From Pararoseomonas baculiformis (GTDB taxonomy: Bacteria; Pseudomonadota; Alphaproteobacteria; Acetobacterales; Acetobacteraceae), in NCBI RefSeq assembly GCF_017813395.1, contig NZ_JAGIZB010000001.1, positions 124,001 to 188,000 on the forward strand: a DNA stretch of 64,000 bases. Reading direction: 5' to 3'. Made by a program: the position numbers and the translations under genes. The notes under the pieces were generated by a model. It ran no database searches and was not told where the DNA came from. It saw only the letters and a program-made list of their open reading frames with translations. Below are positions 43,948 through 51,322 of this stretch, one piece after another; position 1 is the stretch's first letter; every line of letters begins with the position of its first letter.

Positions 43948-43974
43948 TCAGAAGACGACCACAATCTCCGACAT
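43948..43974 (-). CDS. Leader peptide MSEIVVVF upstream of the pump gene
   Basis: An eight-codon frame, ATG at 43972-43974 and TGA at 43948-43950, encoding MSEIVVVF. GGAG lies six bases before the ATG, a well-placed ribosome binding site. The stop codon is four bases before the first arm of the attenuator hairpins. The hydrophobic I-V-V-V stretch recalls the IAVV and IFVI segments at which macrolide-bound ribosomes stall on erm leader peptides. The VVV codons are GTG GTC GTC, so a simple amino-acid-starvation readout is also conceivable. Confidence 0.6.
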   Translation of the reverse strand: MSEIVVVF

Positions 43975-44019
43975 GGATCTCTCCATCTCGCGCGGCGGAT
44001 GGCGCCGCGCAGGGCGCGG

Positions 44020-44049
44020 GTGATAGGCGGGCCGGACATGCGGAGTCAA
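44020..44049 (-). promoter_or_regulatory. Sigma-70-type promoter of the leader-pump transcript
   Basis: On the minus strand TTGACT (44049-44044) and TATCAC (44025-44020) are separated by 18 bases. Both boxes are close to consensus, unusually so in this GC-rich DNA. Transcription would start near 44013, about 39 bases before the leader peptide ATG. Confidence 0.6.
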
Positions 44050-44209
44050 CGACCGCCAGCCCAGCTGTTCCCGCGCCCGGAACCGTTCAGTGATGGCGCG
44101 TTCCGGCCCCGGTGGAGCGGGCGCTAAAGAGCGTTCCTGCCACCGAGGTCCCCTAGCCAGCCTGATCTCTCGCGAAGGCGGCTTGTCCGCCCAGTCAGCC
44201 CACGCACAG

Positions 44210-45103
44210 TCAGCCCATTCCCCGCCCGCCGATCAGGCGCCGCCGCAGCTTGCCGCCGATCCAGTCGATGATGCCGACGGTGATCACCATCAGGATGATG
44301 ATGAAGGCCACCTCGTCCCAGTGGCGCACCTTGATGCGCTCGGCGATCTGCAGGCCGATCCCGCCCGCCCCGACCACGCCGAGAATGGAGGCGGAGCGGG
44401 TGTTGCTCTCGAAGAAATACAGCGCCTGGGCCAGCATCACCGGCAGCACCTGGGGCAGGATGCCGAAGCGCACCGCCATCAGCCGCGACCCGCCGGCCGC
44501 CACCACGCCCTCCGCCTGGCGCCGCTCAGCGTTCTCGATCGCCTCGGCATAGAGCTTGGACAGGGTGGCGAGGTCCGAGACGAACAGCGCCAGCACCCCC
44601 GCCAGCGGACCGAGCCCGACCGCGCGCACGAAGGCCAGCGCCCAGATGAGCTGGTCCACGCCGCGAAGCCCATCGAAGACGCGGCGCAGGGAGAAGCGCA
44701 GCAGGGTGGACGTGACGATGTTGCGGGCGCCGAGGAATCCGAGCGGGACGGCGACGACCGCGGCCAGCACCGTGCCAAGGAAGGCCATGGCCACGCTCTC
44801 GGCGATGCCGCGCAGGATGTCCCCCCACAATTCGCCCGGGGAGGGCGGGATCATCAGCCGGATAATGGTGAAGAGGCCGGAGAGCCCGTTCCACAGCCTC
44901 TGCGGCGTGATGTCGAAGAGCCAGAGCGCCCAGGCCAGCCAGGCGAGGAACACCGCCCCGCCCGCGATCCGCCAGGCGCGCTGCGCGGGCGAAGGCCCGA
45001 AGGCACGCGGCAACCGCGCCTTCCAGCGGGCCACTTCGGCGGCGCTCATGCCCGGCGAGACCTTCGCTTCGCTCATGCCTGGCGTGACCTTCGCTTCGCT
45101 CAT
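44210..45103 (-). CDS. phnE: Phosphonate-type ABC transporter permease, second copy
   Basis: A 297-residue permease with about six helices. The ABC-permease EAA-like loop is AEGVVAAGGSRLMAVRFGIL, following LSKLYAEAIENAERRQ, and FFESNTRSASILGVVGAGGI follows. The ATG at 45103 overlaps the phnE1 stop as ATGA. The N-terminus is odd: a nine-residue unit MSEAKVTPG is repeated as MSEAKVSPG, then MSAAEV follows, so there are three in-frame ATGs 27 bases apart. The shortest form would start at 45049. It would pair with PhnE1 as a heterodimeric channel. Confidence 0.88.
   Translation of the reverse strand: MSEAKVTPGMSEAKVSPGMSAAEVARWKARLPRAFGPSPAQRAWRIAGGAVFLAWLAWALWLFDITPQRLWNGLSGLFTIIRLMIPPSPGELWGDILRGIAESVAMAFLGTVLAAVVAVPLGFLGARNIVTSTLLRFSLRRVFDGLRGVDQLIWALAFVRAVGLGPLAGVLALFVSDLATLSKLYAEAIENAERRQAEGVVAAGGSRLMAVRFGILPQVLPVMLAQALYFFESNTRSASILGVVGAGGIGLQIAERIKVRHWDEVAFIIILMVITVGIIDWIGGKLRRRLIGGRGMG
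45050..45103 (-). repeat. 27-bp tandem duplication covering the phnE2 start
   Basis: Two direct 27-base copies (45103-45077 and 45076-45050 on the minus strand), each starting ATGAGCGAAGCGAAGGTC, differ at only two positions. The next codons (ATGAGCGCC) look like the remnant of the original start. Each copy carries its own ATG. Confidence 0.9.
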
Positions 45104-45987
45104 GCCCGGGCATCCCCGGCAAGGCGGCGCCGCACGGCTTCGGACAGCAGGTCGATCATGGCCACCACCACCACGATCAGCACGATGATGGCCGAGATCT
45201 CCTCGTAGTAGTTCTGGGAGATGACGAGATAGAGCTCCTGCCCGATGCCGCCCGCGCCGACGAAGCCGATCACGCTGGCGCCGCGCACATTGATCTCGAA
45301 GCGCAGCAGCAGGTAGCTGACCATGTTCGGCGCCACCTGCGGCAGCATGGCGAAGCGGCAGGCCTGGGCCCAGCTTCCACCCGCGGCGCGCACCCCGTCC
45401 CACGGCCCCATATCGGCGTTCTCGATCGCCTCGGCGAAGAGCTTGCCCAGGGCACCCGTGGTGTGCAGCGCGATTGCGATGATGCCCGCCAGCGGCCCCA
45501 CGCCGAAGGCCCAGACAAGGATCAGCGCGTAGACGATCTCCGGCACCGTTCGCATCGCTTCCAGCCCGCGCCTTGCCAGGCGGTAGGACCAGGGGCCGGG
45601 CGCGGCATTGCGCGCGGCCAGGAAGGACAGAAGCAGCGCCACCACCCCGCCCCCCAGCGTGGCCAGCGCGGCCATGTTCGCCGTCTCGACCAGCAGCAGC
45701 GCCCACTTGTCCAGCCGGTAGAACCAGAAGGCGATGCTGCCCTCCGTCTCCCATCCCGCAAGGAGCGTGGCCCAGCGGAGATCGGGCAGGAGGCGCGCGA
45801 AGTAATCCCCCGCGCGCGGCAATCCGGCGGCAAGCGCGGCGGGGTGGAACTCGCTCATCCAGGCGCTGGCCAGCAACGCGGCGGCAAAAAGGGCGAGGCC
45901 CAGCAGCAGCCGCGCGCGCTTCGCCCGGCGCGCCGCCTGGAAGGCTGCCTCGCCGCGCGCGATGGCGGGGGACAGCGCGAGGCTCAG
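45100..45987 (-). CDS. phnE: Phosphonate-type ABC transporter permease, first copy
   Basis: A permease with the EAA-like loop MGPWDGVRAAGGSWAQACRF and GASVIGFVGAGGIGQELYLV. GKLFAEAIENADMGP is typical of PhnE. From the first conventional start (TTG at 45876) it would have 258 residues and lack its first helix. The frame is open back to a CTG at 45985-45987, which overlaps the phnD stop as CTGA and has GGAGG five bases upstream. From there it has 295 residues, including RARLLLGLALFAAALLASA as helix 1, the normal family length. I therefore place the start at the CTG. Confidence 0.85.
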   Translation of the reverse strand: MSLALSPAIARGEAAFQAARRAKRARLLLGLALFAAALLASAWMSEFHPAALAAGLPRAGDYFARLLPDLRWATLLAGWETEGSIAFWFYRLDKWALLLVETANMAALATLGGGVVALLLSFLAARNAAPGPWSYRLARRGLEAMRTVPEIVYALILVWAFGVGPLAGIIAIALHTTGALGKLFAEAIENADMGPWDGVRAAGGSWAQACRFAMLPQVAPNMVSYLLLRFEINVRGASVIGFVGAGGIGQELYLVISQNYYEEISAIIVLIVVVVAMIDLLSEAVRRRLAGDARA

Positions 45988-46958
45988 TTCCGCCTCCGGC
46001 GCTCCGCCGCCTCCTCGCGCCGCATGTCGATCAGAAGCTGGAAGGCCTCGTGGCCCACCTCCCGGTAGCCCGTGCCGCCACCGCGCTCGATGGCGCGGTA
46101 GATGTCGGGATGCGCCCGGGGCAGCGCGAGGTGGAAAAGGCGGATATCCTCCTTGAAGGCGTCGGGCAGCGCGCGGCGGGCCATGAGCGGGCCATAGATC
46201 ACCGGCTCCGTCTGCCAGACGATCCGGAGGTCACGCATGGTGACCATCCCTTTCTCCACCATGGTGTGGAGATTCCCGCGGGAATAGCCAGCGGCCGGAT
46301 CGCCCTGGCCGGAGGCCCAGGTGAAGGCGGCGTCGTATTGCCGTTGCAACACCGCCACCACCGCCTGCTCATGCCCGCCGGCGAAGCCCGTGCGGCCGAA
46401 ATAGGTGTTGGGGTCGATCCCCGCCCGCCGCAGCGCGAAGCGCGGGATGAGGTAGCCCGAAGCGGAGTTCGGATCGGGCCAGGCGAGCGACTTCCCGCGC
46501 ATGGCCTGGAGGTCCGCGATGCCCGAATCCGCCCGCGCCACCATGACCCCGACATAGGAGATGGAGCCATCCTCCTGCTCCGCCACCAGAAGCGGCTCCA
46601 CCCCGCCATTCGTCTCCACCCAGGCGGCGGCATAGACCGCGGGGCTGACGGCGGCGAGGTCGAGCTGCCCCGCGGCGAAGGCCTGCACCACCCCGGCATA
46701 GTCGCTGGCGGGGAAGAGGCGCACGGACACGCCGAAGCTCTCCTCCAGCAGCTTGCGGTATCCCTCGTAGCGGCCGAGGCGATCGGCCTCGTTCTCGCCA
46801 CCGATCAGGCCGATGCGGATCTGCGGCACCTGCGCCGCCCAGGCGCGGCGCCCAGGCGCGGGAAAGACGAGGCCCGGATCGGCGCTGCGGCGCTGCGCCA
46901 GGGCCGGGCCGGCGACGAAGGCAAGGGGCAGCCCGAGGGCATTCCGGCGGGTCAGCAT
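45984..46958 (-). CDS. phnD: Phosphonate/phosphite-type ABC transporter substrate-binding protein, copy 1
   Basis: A 324-residue periplasmic protein with a twin-arginine-like signal (MLTRRNALGLPLAFVAGPAL, cleaved after LAQ). The PhnD fold shows as QIRIGLIGGENEADRLGRYE, LFPASDYAGVVQAFAAGQLD and VYAAAWVETNGG. The ATG at 46958 is chosen because GGAGG lies eight bases before it; a GTG two codons earlier overlaps the previous stop but is too close to that site. It is clearly a paralog of the next protein upstream. The ligand (phosphonate, phosphite or another oxyanion) cannot be assigned. Confidence 0.88.
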   Translation of the reverse strand: MLTRRNALGLPLAFVAGPALAQRRSADPGLVFPAPGRRAWAAQVPQIRIGLIGGENEADRLGRYEGYRKLLEESFGVSVRLFPASDYAGVVQAFAAGQLDLAAVSPAVYAAAWVETNGGVEPLLVAEQEDGSISYVGVMVARADSGIADLQAMRGKSLAWPDPNSASGYLIPRFALRRAGIDPNTYFGRTGFAGGHEQAVVAVLQRQYDAAFTWASGQGDPAAGYSRGNLHTMVEKGMVTMRDLRIVWQTEPVIYGPLMARRALPDAFKEDIRLFHLALPRAHPDIYRAIERGGGTGYREVGHEAFQLLIDMRREEAAERRRRN

Positions 46959-46960
46959 GG

Positions 46961-47947
46961 TCACCGCCTCCGGCGACGCTCGGCCGCCTCCTCTTCGCGC
47001 AGCTTCACCACCAGGGCGTAGTCGGCATGGGTGACGGTACGGAAGCCGGTGCCGCCACCCCGCTCGATGCCCTCATAGATCGCGCGATGCGTGTTGGGCA
47101 GCGCCAGAAAGAAGCGGCGCATGTCCTCCTTGAAGCTCTCGGGCAGCTCGGCGCGGCAGGCGATGGGTCCGGCGGGGATGGGATCGCTCTTCCAGATCAC
47201 GCGCAGGTCGCGCATGTCGAGCATGCCCTTCTCCACCATCACCCGCAGCGCGCCGCGGGAATAGCCGGCGGCGGCATCCCCCTGCCCCGAGGCCCAGGTG
47301 CAGCCGGCGTCATATTGCCGGTGCAGCACCGCCACCACGGCCTGCTCATGTCCGCCCGCGAAGCCCGTGCGGGAGAAATAGCTGGACGGCTCGATCCCCG
47401 CCGCCCGCAATGCCGCGCGCGGGGCGAAATAGCCGGAGGTGGAGGCGGGATCGGCCCAGGCGAGGGACTTGCCGCGCATGCCCTGGAGATCGGTGATGCC
47501 GGAGTCCGTGCGCACCACCATCACCGCCACGTAGCCGAGCGAGCCGTCATCGCCTTCCGCCGCGACCAGCGCCTCGATCGCGCCCCGGGTGTCGATCCAG
47601 GTGCCGGCGTAGTTGGCGGCGCCCATCTGCGCCATCTCGATCCGCCCGGCGGCGAAGGCCTGGCCCACGCCCGCGAAATCCGCGGCGGGATAGAGGCGGA
47701 CGGGGATCCTGAAGGTCTCCTCCAGCAACTGCCGGTAGGGCTCGTTGCGCGCCAGCCGGTCCGTCTCGTTCTCTCCGCCGGAAATACCGATGCGCAGCAC
47801 GGGGATGGCATCGGCCCAGGCGCGGCGGCCCGGCTCGGGGAAGGTCAACCCGGGATCGGCGCTGCGCCGGGGTTGCGCCTGGGCGAGAGCGGGAAGCGGC
47901 GCCGCGCTGGCGGCCAGGGTGGCAAGAAGGGTGCGGCGGGTCGGCAT
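46961..47947 (-). CDS. phnD: Phosphonate/phosphite-type ABC transporter substrate-binding protein, copy 2
   Basis: A 328-residue paralog of the adjacent binding protein. Both share SADPGL, GGENE, KSLAW, RTGFAGGHEQAVVAVL and the C-terminal EEAAERRRR. The signal peptide is MPTRRTLLATLAASAAPLPA. The pocket region differs: GQAFAAGRIEMAQMGAANYA replaces the DLAAVSPAVYAAAW segment of copy 1, so the two may have different ligands. AGGA lies six bases before the ATG. It lies 11 bases after phnC and 2 bases before the next phnD. Confidence 0.88.
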   Translation of the reverse strand: MPTRRTLLATLAASAAPLPALAQAQPRRSADPGLTFPEPGRRAWADAIPVLRIGISGGENETDRLARNEPYRQLLEETFRIPVRLYPAADFAGVGQAFAAGRIEMAQMGAANYAGTWIDTRGAIEALVAAEGDDGSLGYVAVMVVRTDSGITDLQGMRGKSLAWADPASTSGYFAPRAALRAAGIEPSSYFSRTGFAGGHEQAVVAVLHRQYDAGCTWASGQGDAAAGYSRGALRVMVEKGMLDMRDLRVIWKSDPIPAGPIACRAELPESFKEDMRRFFLALPNTHRAIYEGIERGGGTGFRTVTHADYALVVKLREEEAAERRRRR

Positions 47948-47958
47948 GGGCGTTCCTG

Positions 47959-48747
47959 TCAGGCGGCGGAGGGCTGGGGCGTCTCGGCCTCCAGCGCCTC
48001 CTCCGGCACGCCATAGATGGCTTCCACCCGCTCCGGTGTCAGCGCATCGGGCGGGCCGTCGAAGACCACGCGCCCGGCCTGCATGGCGATGATGCGGCCG
48101 CAATAGCGGCGCGCGGTGTCCAGGTGGTGCAGGTTCACCAGGACGGTCAGCCCGTCGCGCCGGTTCACGTCGCGCAGCGCCTCCATCACCACCCGCGCAT
48201 TGCGCGGATCGAGGGAGGCGATGGGTTCGTCCGCCAGCAGCAGGCGCGGCTCCTGCAGCATGGCGCGGGCGATGGCCACGCGCTGCTGCTGCCCGCCCGA
48301 GAGCGTGTCGGCGCGCTGCAAGGCCTGTTCCGCCAGATCGAAGCGGTCCAGCGCATCCAGCGCCATGGCGCGCTCCTCGGCGGAGAAGCGGAGCAAAAGG
48401 GAGTTCAGCGTGGCGAGCGGGCCGGGCCGGTGGTTCAGCCGCCCGACCAGCACATTGGTCAGCACGTCCAGCCGTTGGATGAGGTTGAACTGCTGGAAGA
48501 TCATGGCGCAGCGCGTGCGCCAGCCCCGCAGCGCCCGGCCGCGCAGCGCGGTGACATCGGTGCCGTCATGGAGGATCTGGCCCGATGTCGGCTCGGTCAG
48601 GCGGTTGACCATGCGCAGCAGGGTGGACTTGCCCGCGCCGGAACGGCCGATGATGCCCACCATCTGGCCCTGGGGAATGGCCAGGGTAACGCCGTCAACC
48701 GCGGCACGCTCGCCGAACCGGCGGGTGAGGTTCTTGAGTTCGAGCAT
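47959..48747 (-). CDS. phnC: Phosphonate-type ABC transporter ATP-binding protein
   Basis: A 262-residue ABC ATPase. Walker A is [15 protein letters not shown], the Q-loop is in [20 protein letters not shown], the signature is [15 protein letters not shown] and Walker B is [13 protein letters not shown], with the switch histidine in [13 protein letters not shown]. The segment [19 protein letters not shown] is typical of PhnC. It energises import through the two PhnE subunits. It starts 35 bases after the peptidase gene on the same strand. No C-P lyase (phnGHIJKLM) or phosphite dehydrogenase gene is in the window. Confidence 0.9.
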   Translation of the reverse strand: MLELKNLTRRFGERAAVDGVTLAIPQGQMVGIIGRSGAGKSTLLRMVNRLTEPTSGQILHDGTDVTALRGRALRGWRTRCAMIFQQFNLIQRLDVLTNVLVGRLNHRPGPLATLNSLLLRFSAEERAMALDALDRFDLAEQALQRADTLSGGQQQRVAIARAMLQEPRLLLADEPIASLDPRNARVVMEALRDVNRRDGLTVLVNLHHLDTARRYCGRIIAMQAGRVVFDGPPDALTPERVEAIYGVPEEALEAETPQPSAA

Positions 48748-48782
48748 CCGGGGCCCTGTCTCTGCCCGGCCAGTATAGGGCG

Positions 48783-49808
48783 TTACGGGTTGGAGAGCAG
48801 GTCCCGCAAGGCGCCACGGCTGTGGCCGGCGAAGCCCCGCATCGGCCCGGCCGCGGCCAGCGCGTCCATCACCGCCTCGGCCGTCGCCTCGGCGGCGGCG
48901 CGGAAGAGGAGGTCGATGCGGTTCTCGGCCAGCACGCGGCGCGGCGGGAGGAAGGCGCCCCCGGGCTCATGCGGCAGCCGGTGCGCCGTGCTGAAGGCCA
49001 GGGCGATGTCGCCGCTGCCATGTCCCCAGAAGGATCCGGTCCAGGCGATCCCCGCCCCGCCCCGGGCAGCGATGCGGCGAAGCTGGCGCCCCTCCAGCGG
49101 CACATCCGTGGCCAGGACCACGATCACGGAACCGCGCTCGGGCGGCGCCTCGGCGCGCGGATCGATGCGGCGCCCGTCGGGCAGGCGGAGGTCGCCCGGC
49201 CGCCCGAAATTGGCGAGCACGAGGGCGCCGAGATGGAAATCCTCCTCCTCGATCGAGAGGCGGCGGGAGGCGGTGCCGATGCCGCCCTTCAGCCCGTAGC
49301 AGCTCATCCCCGTGCCGGCGCCGATCGCGCCGGATTCCATCTCCGGGGCGGCGGCCGCGATGGCGGCCTCGGCATCGCACGGCCTCACGGCCAGGGCCTG
49401 GATGTCGTTCAGATGGCCGTCATTGCACTCCATCACCACGGGATTCACCGTCGAGGTCCCGCGCCCGATGCGCGGCTCCGCGGCAATGGCGTGGCGGATC
49501 AGTGCCTCCGCGCAGGCGGGCACGCCGAAGGTGTTGGTGAGAAGAATGGGCGTCTCGATCTCGCCCAGCTCCTCCACCTGCATCAGCCCCGCGCTCTTGC
49601 CGAAGCCGTTCACCACATGCACGGCGGCAGGCAATTTCTCCCGGAAGATGTTGCCGCCATGGGGCAGGATGGCGGTGACGCCGGTGCGGATCGAATCACC
49701 TTCGATCCGCGTGGCGTGCCCGACGCTTACGCCGGGCACATCGGTGATGGCGTTGCGCGCGCCCGGCGGCAGGTCGCCCCAGGCCAGGCCGAGTTCCCGG
49801 GCCCGCAT
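48783..49808 (-). CDS. DmpA-like P1 family aminopeptidase (self-processing Ntn hydrolase)
   Basis: A 341-residue peptidase of the DmpA/BapA family. [20 protein letters not shown] opens the protein, and [20 protein letters not shown] is the conserved middle. [14 protein letters not shown] contains the expected autocleavage site between G226 and S227, where the serine becomes the N-terminal nucleophile. [17 protein letters not shown] completes the signature. Relatives release N-terminal D-, L- or beta-amino acids. The start codon shares one base with the aminotransferase stop (TGATG), so translation is coupled. Confidence 0.9.
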   Translation of the reverse strand: MRARELGLAWGDLPPGARNAITDVPGVSVGHATRIEGDSIRTGVTAILPHGGNIFREKLPAAVHVVNGFGKSAGLMQVEELGEIETPILLTNTFGVPACAEALIRHAIAAEPRIGRGTSTVNPVVMECNDGHLNDIQALAVRPCDAEAAIAAAAPEMESGAIGAGTGMSCYGLKGGIGTASRRLSIEEEDFHLGALVLANFGRPGDLRLPDGRRIDPRAEAPPERGSVIVVLATDVPLEGRQLRRIAARGGAGIAWTGSFWGHGSGDIALAFSTAHRLPHEPGGAFLPPRRVLAENRIDLLFRAAAEATAEAVMDALAAAGPMRGFAGHSRGALRDLLSNP

Positions 49809-50971
49809 CAGAGGCCGGCGATCACCGCTTCCGTCACCCGCGCCACCTGCGCGTCATCCAGGTAGGGATGCATCGGCAGGGCGAGGATGCGCTTGCACAG
49901 GCTCTCGCTGACCGGCAGCGGCGGGGCCTGGCCGATGGCGGCGGCATGGGCCTCGCGATAGGCGGGCTGGTGGTGGAGGGGCAGCGGGTAATAGACCGCG
50001 GTCGGCACGCCGCGGGCCTTGCAGGCCTCCTGCACGCGGCTGCGCTGGCCCTCATCCTTCAGCAGGATGGAGTAGAGGCCATTGGCGCTCTCGGCGCCTT
50101 CGGGCTTCGCGGGGATCTGCACCTTCCCGGCCAGGGCGGCGTCATAGCCCGCCGCCACGCGGGCGCGGGCGGCCAGCTCATCCTCCATCAGCGGCAGCTT
50201 GCAGAGCAGGATGGCGGCCTGGATCGTGTCGAGGCGGCCGTTCATCCCCGTGCGCATCACCTCGTAGCGGGTCTTGCCTTCGCCATGGGTGCGGAGCGAG
50301 CGGTAGAGATCGGCCTTCTCGGCGCTGTCGGTCAGCAGGGCGCCGCCATCGCCGTAACAGCCCAGCGTCTTGGTGGGATAGAAGGACAGGGCGGCGGCGC
50401 CGGCCCATTGGCCCAGGCGCCTGCCACCCAGCGCGCCGCCGAAGGCCTGGGCGGCGTCATCCAGGGCGAACATGCCTTCCTCCGCGCAGATGGCCTCGAT
50501 GGCGGGCCAATCGGCGGGAAGGCCGAAGAGGTCCACGCCCACCACGGCGCGGGGGCGCAGCCGGCCCTCGGCCTTCACCAGATCGATGCGGCGGCGCAGG
50601 TCGGCGATGTCGATGTTGTAGGTCGCCGGATCCACATCCACGAAGACCGGCGTGGCGCCGAGCACCAGCGGCACCTCGGCGGTGGCCGTGTAGGTGAAGG
50701 CGGGCAGGAACACGGCATCGCCGCGCCCGATCCCCTCGGCCATCATCGCGATCTGCAGCGCATCCGTGCCCGAGGAAACGCCGACGCAATGGCCAACGCC
50801 GGCGAAGGCGGCCAGCGCCTTCTCCAGCTCCTCCACCTCCGGCCCCTGCACAAAGCGGCCCGAATCGAGGACGGCGGCAATGCGCCGGTCGATCTCTGGC
50901 CGGATCAGCGCCTGTTGGGCGCGGACATCGAAGAGGCCGATGGGGGGAAGGGCAGCGTTGTCTTGCGGCAT
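49808..50971 (-). CDS. DegT/DnrJ/EryC1/StrS family sugar aminotransferase
   Basis: A 387-residue PLP-dependent enzyme. FDVRAQQALIRPEIDRRIAA begins the fold and GVSSGTDALQIAMMAEGIG holds the phosphate-binding loop. DDAAQAFGG has the PLP-pyridine aspartate, and SFYPTKTLGCYGDGGALLT has the Schiff-base lysine. The pattern is closest to WbpE/WlbC-type enzymes that aminate UDP-3-keto-hexuronates for O-antigen sugars. No other nucleotide-sugar gene is adjacent. The ATG at 50971 has AAGGGG upstream. It is the first gene of a run that continues into the peptidase and the phn transporter. Confidence 0.87.
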   Translation of the reverse strand: MPQDNAALPPIGLFDVRAQQALIRPEIDRRIAAVLDSGRFVQGPEVEELEKALAAFAGVGHCVGVSSGTDALQIAMMAEGIGRGDAVFLPAFTYTATAEVPLVLGATPVFVDVDPATYNIDIADLRRRIDLVKAEGRLRPRAVVGVDLFGLPADWPAIEAICAEEGMFALDDAAQAFGGALGGRRLGQWAGAAALSFYPTKTLGCYGDGGALLTDSAEKADLYRSLRTHGEGKTRYEVMRTGMNGRLDTIQAAILLCKLPLMEDELAARARVAAGYDAALAGKVQIPAKPEGAESANGLYSILLKDEGQRSRVQEACKARGVPTAVYYPLPLHHQPAYREAHAAAIGQAPPLPVSESLCKRILALPMHPYLDDAQVARVTEAVIAGL

Positions 50972-51022
50972 GGCGCGCCCCTTAGCGCAAAGCGGGCGAT
51001 GCGTCGAAATCAAGGATCGTGT

Positions 51023-51300
51023 CGGAGGGTTACGCCCCCTCCCCTCCGGCCGGTGGTGGAAATCCGGAGAGGGCTCTGCCCTCTCCGGACCTCACCCGCC
51101 AAGGGCCTGAGGCCCTTGGAACCCCGTCTGGCTGCCGCGGATACGGTGCAACACGGGGTCTCTGCCCCCTGCTCCTGCCCTGGCAGTCGCCTCCGGTCAT
51201 GGACCGGAGGCGCACCGCCAGCCGAACCGCTCCAAACTACTAAAAGAAGATGATGGAGAGGGGTCCGGGGAGAGGAAGAATTCCTTCTTCCTCTCCCCGG
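51023..51300. repeat. Array of five inverted repeats between the DegT and MFS genes
   Basis: The 351-base gap (50972-51322) has no gene but five hairpins. They are CGGAGGG/CCCTCCG (51023-51029, 51042-51048), a 12-bp stem at 51063-51074/51078-51089 and CCAAGGGCC/GGCCCTTGG (51099-51107, 51111-51119). The last two are an 11-bp stem at 51188-51198/51202-51212 and a perfect 16-bp stem at 51265-51280/51285-51300. The last is 22 bases after the MFS stop and should be its terminator. The others look like dispersed palindromic elements of the kind common in GC-rich alphaproteobacteria. Confidence 0.85.
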
Positions 51301-51322
51301 GGCCAACAGCAACGGCCTCGCC

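Larger units (their letters stand above)
43851..44209 (-). other. 359-base control region of the TetA-family pump gene
   Basis: Read on the minus strand this holds, in order: an inverted repeat CCGGAAC (44077-44083) with GTTCCGG (44100-44106), a promoter (44020-44049), an 8-bp 5' hairpin (43990-43997 with 44003-44010), a leader peptide frame (43948-43974) and four pairing arms (43866-43943). The left-facing end of the phn operon also terminates here. An 11-base direct repeat CAGTCAGCCCA (44192-44202 and 44207-44217) spans the phnE2 stop. Confidence 0.65.
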
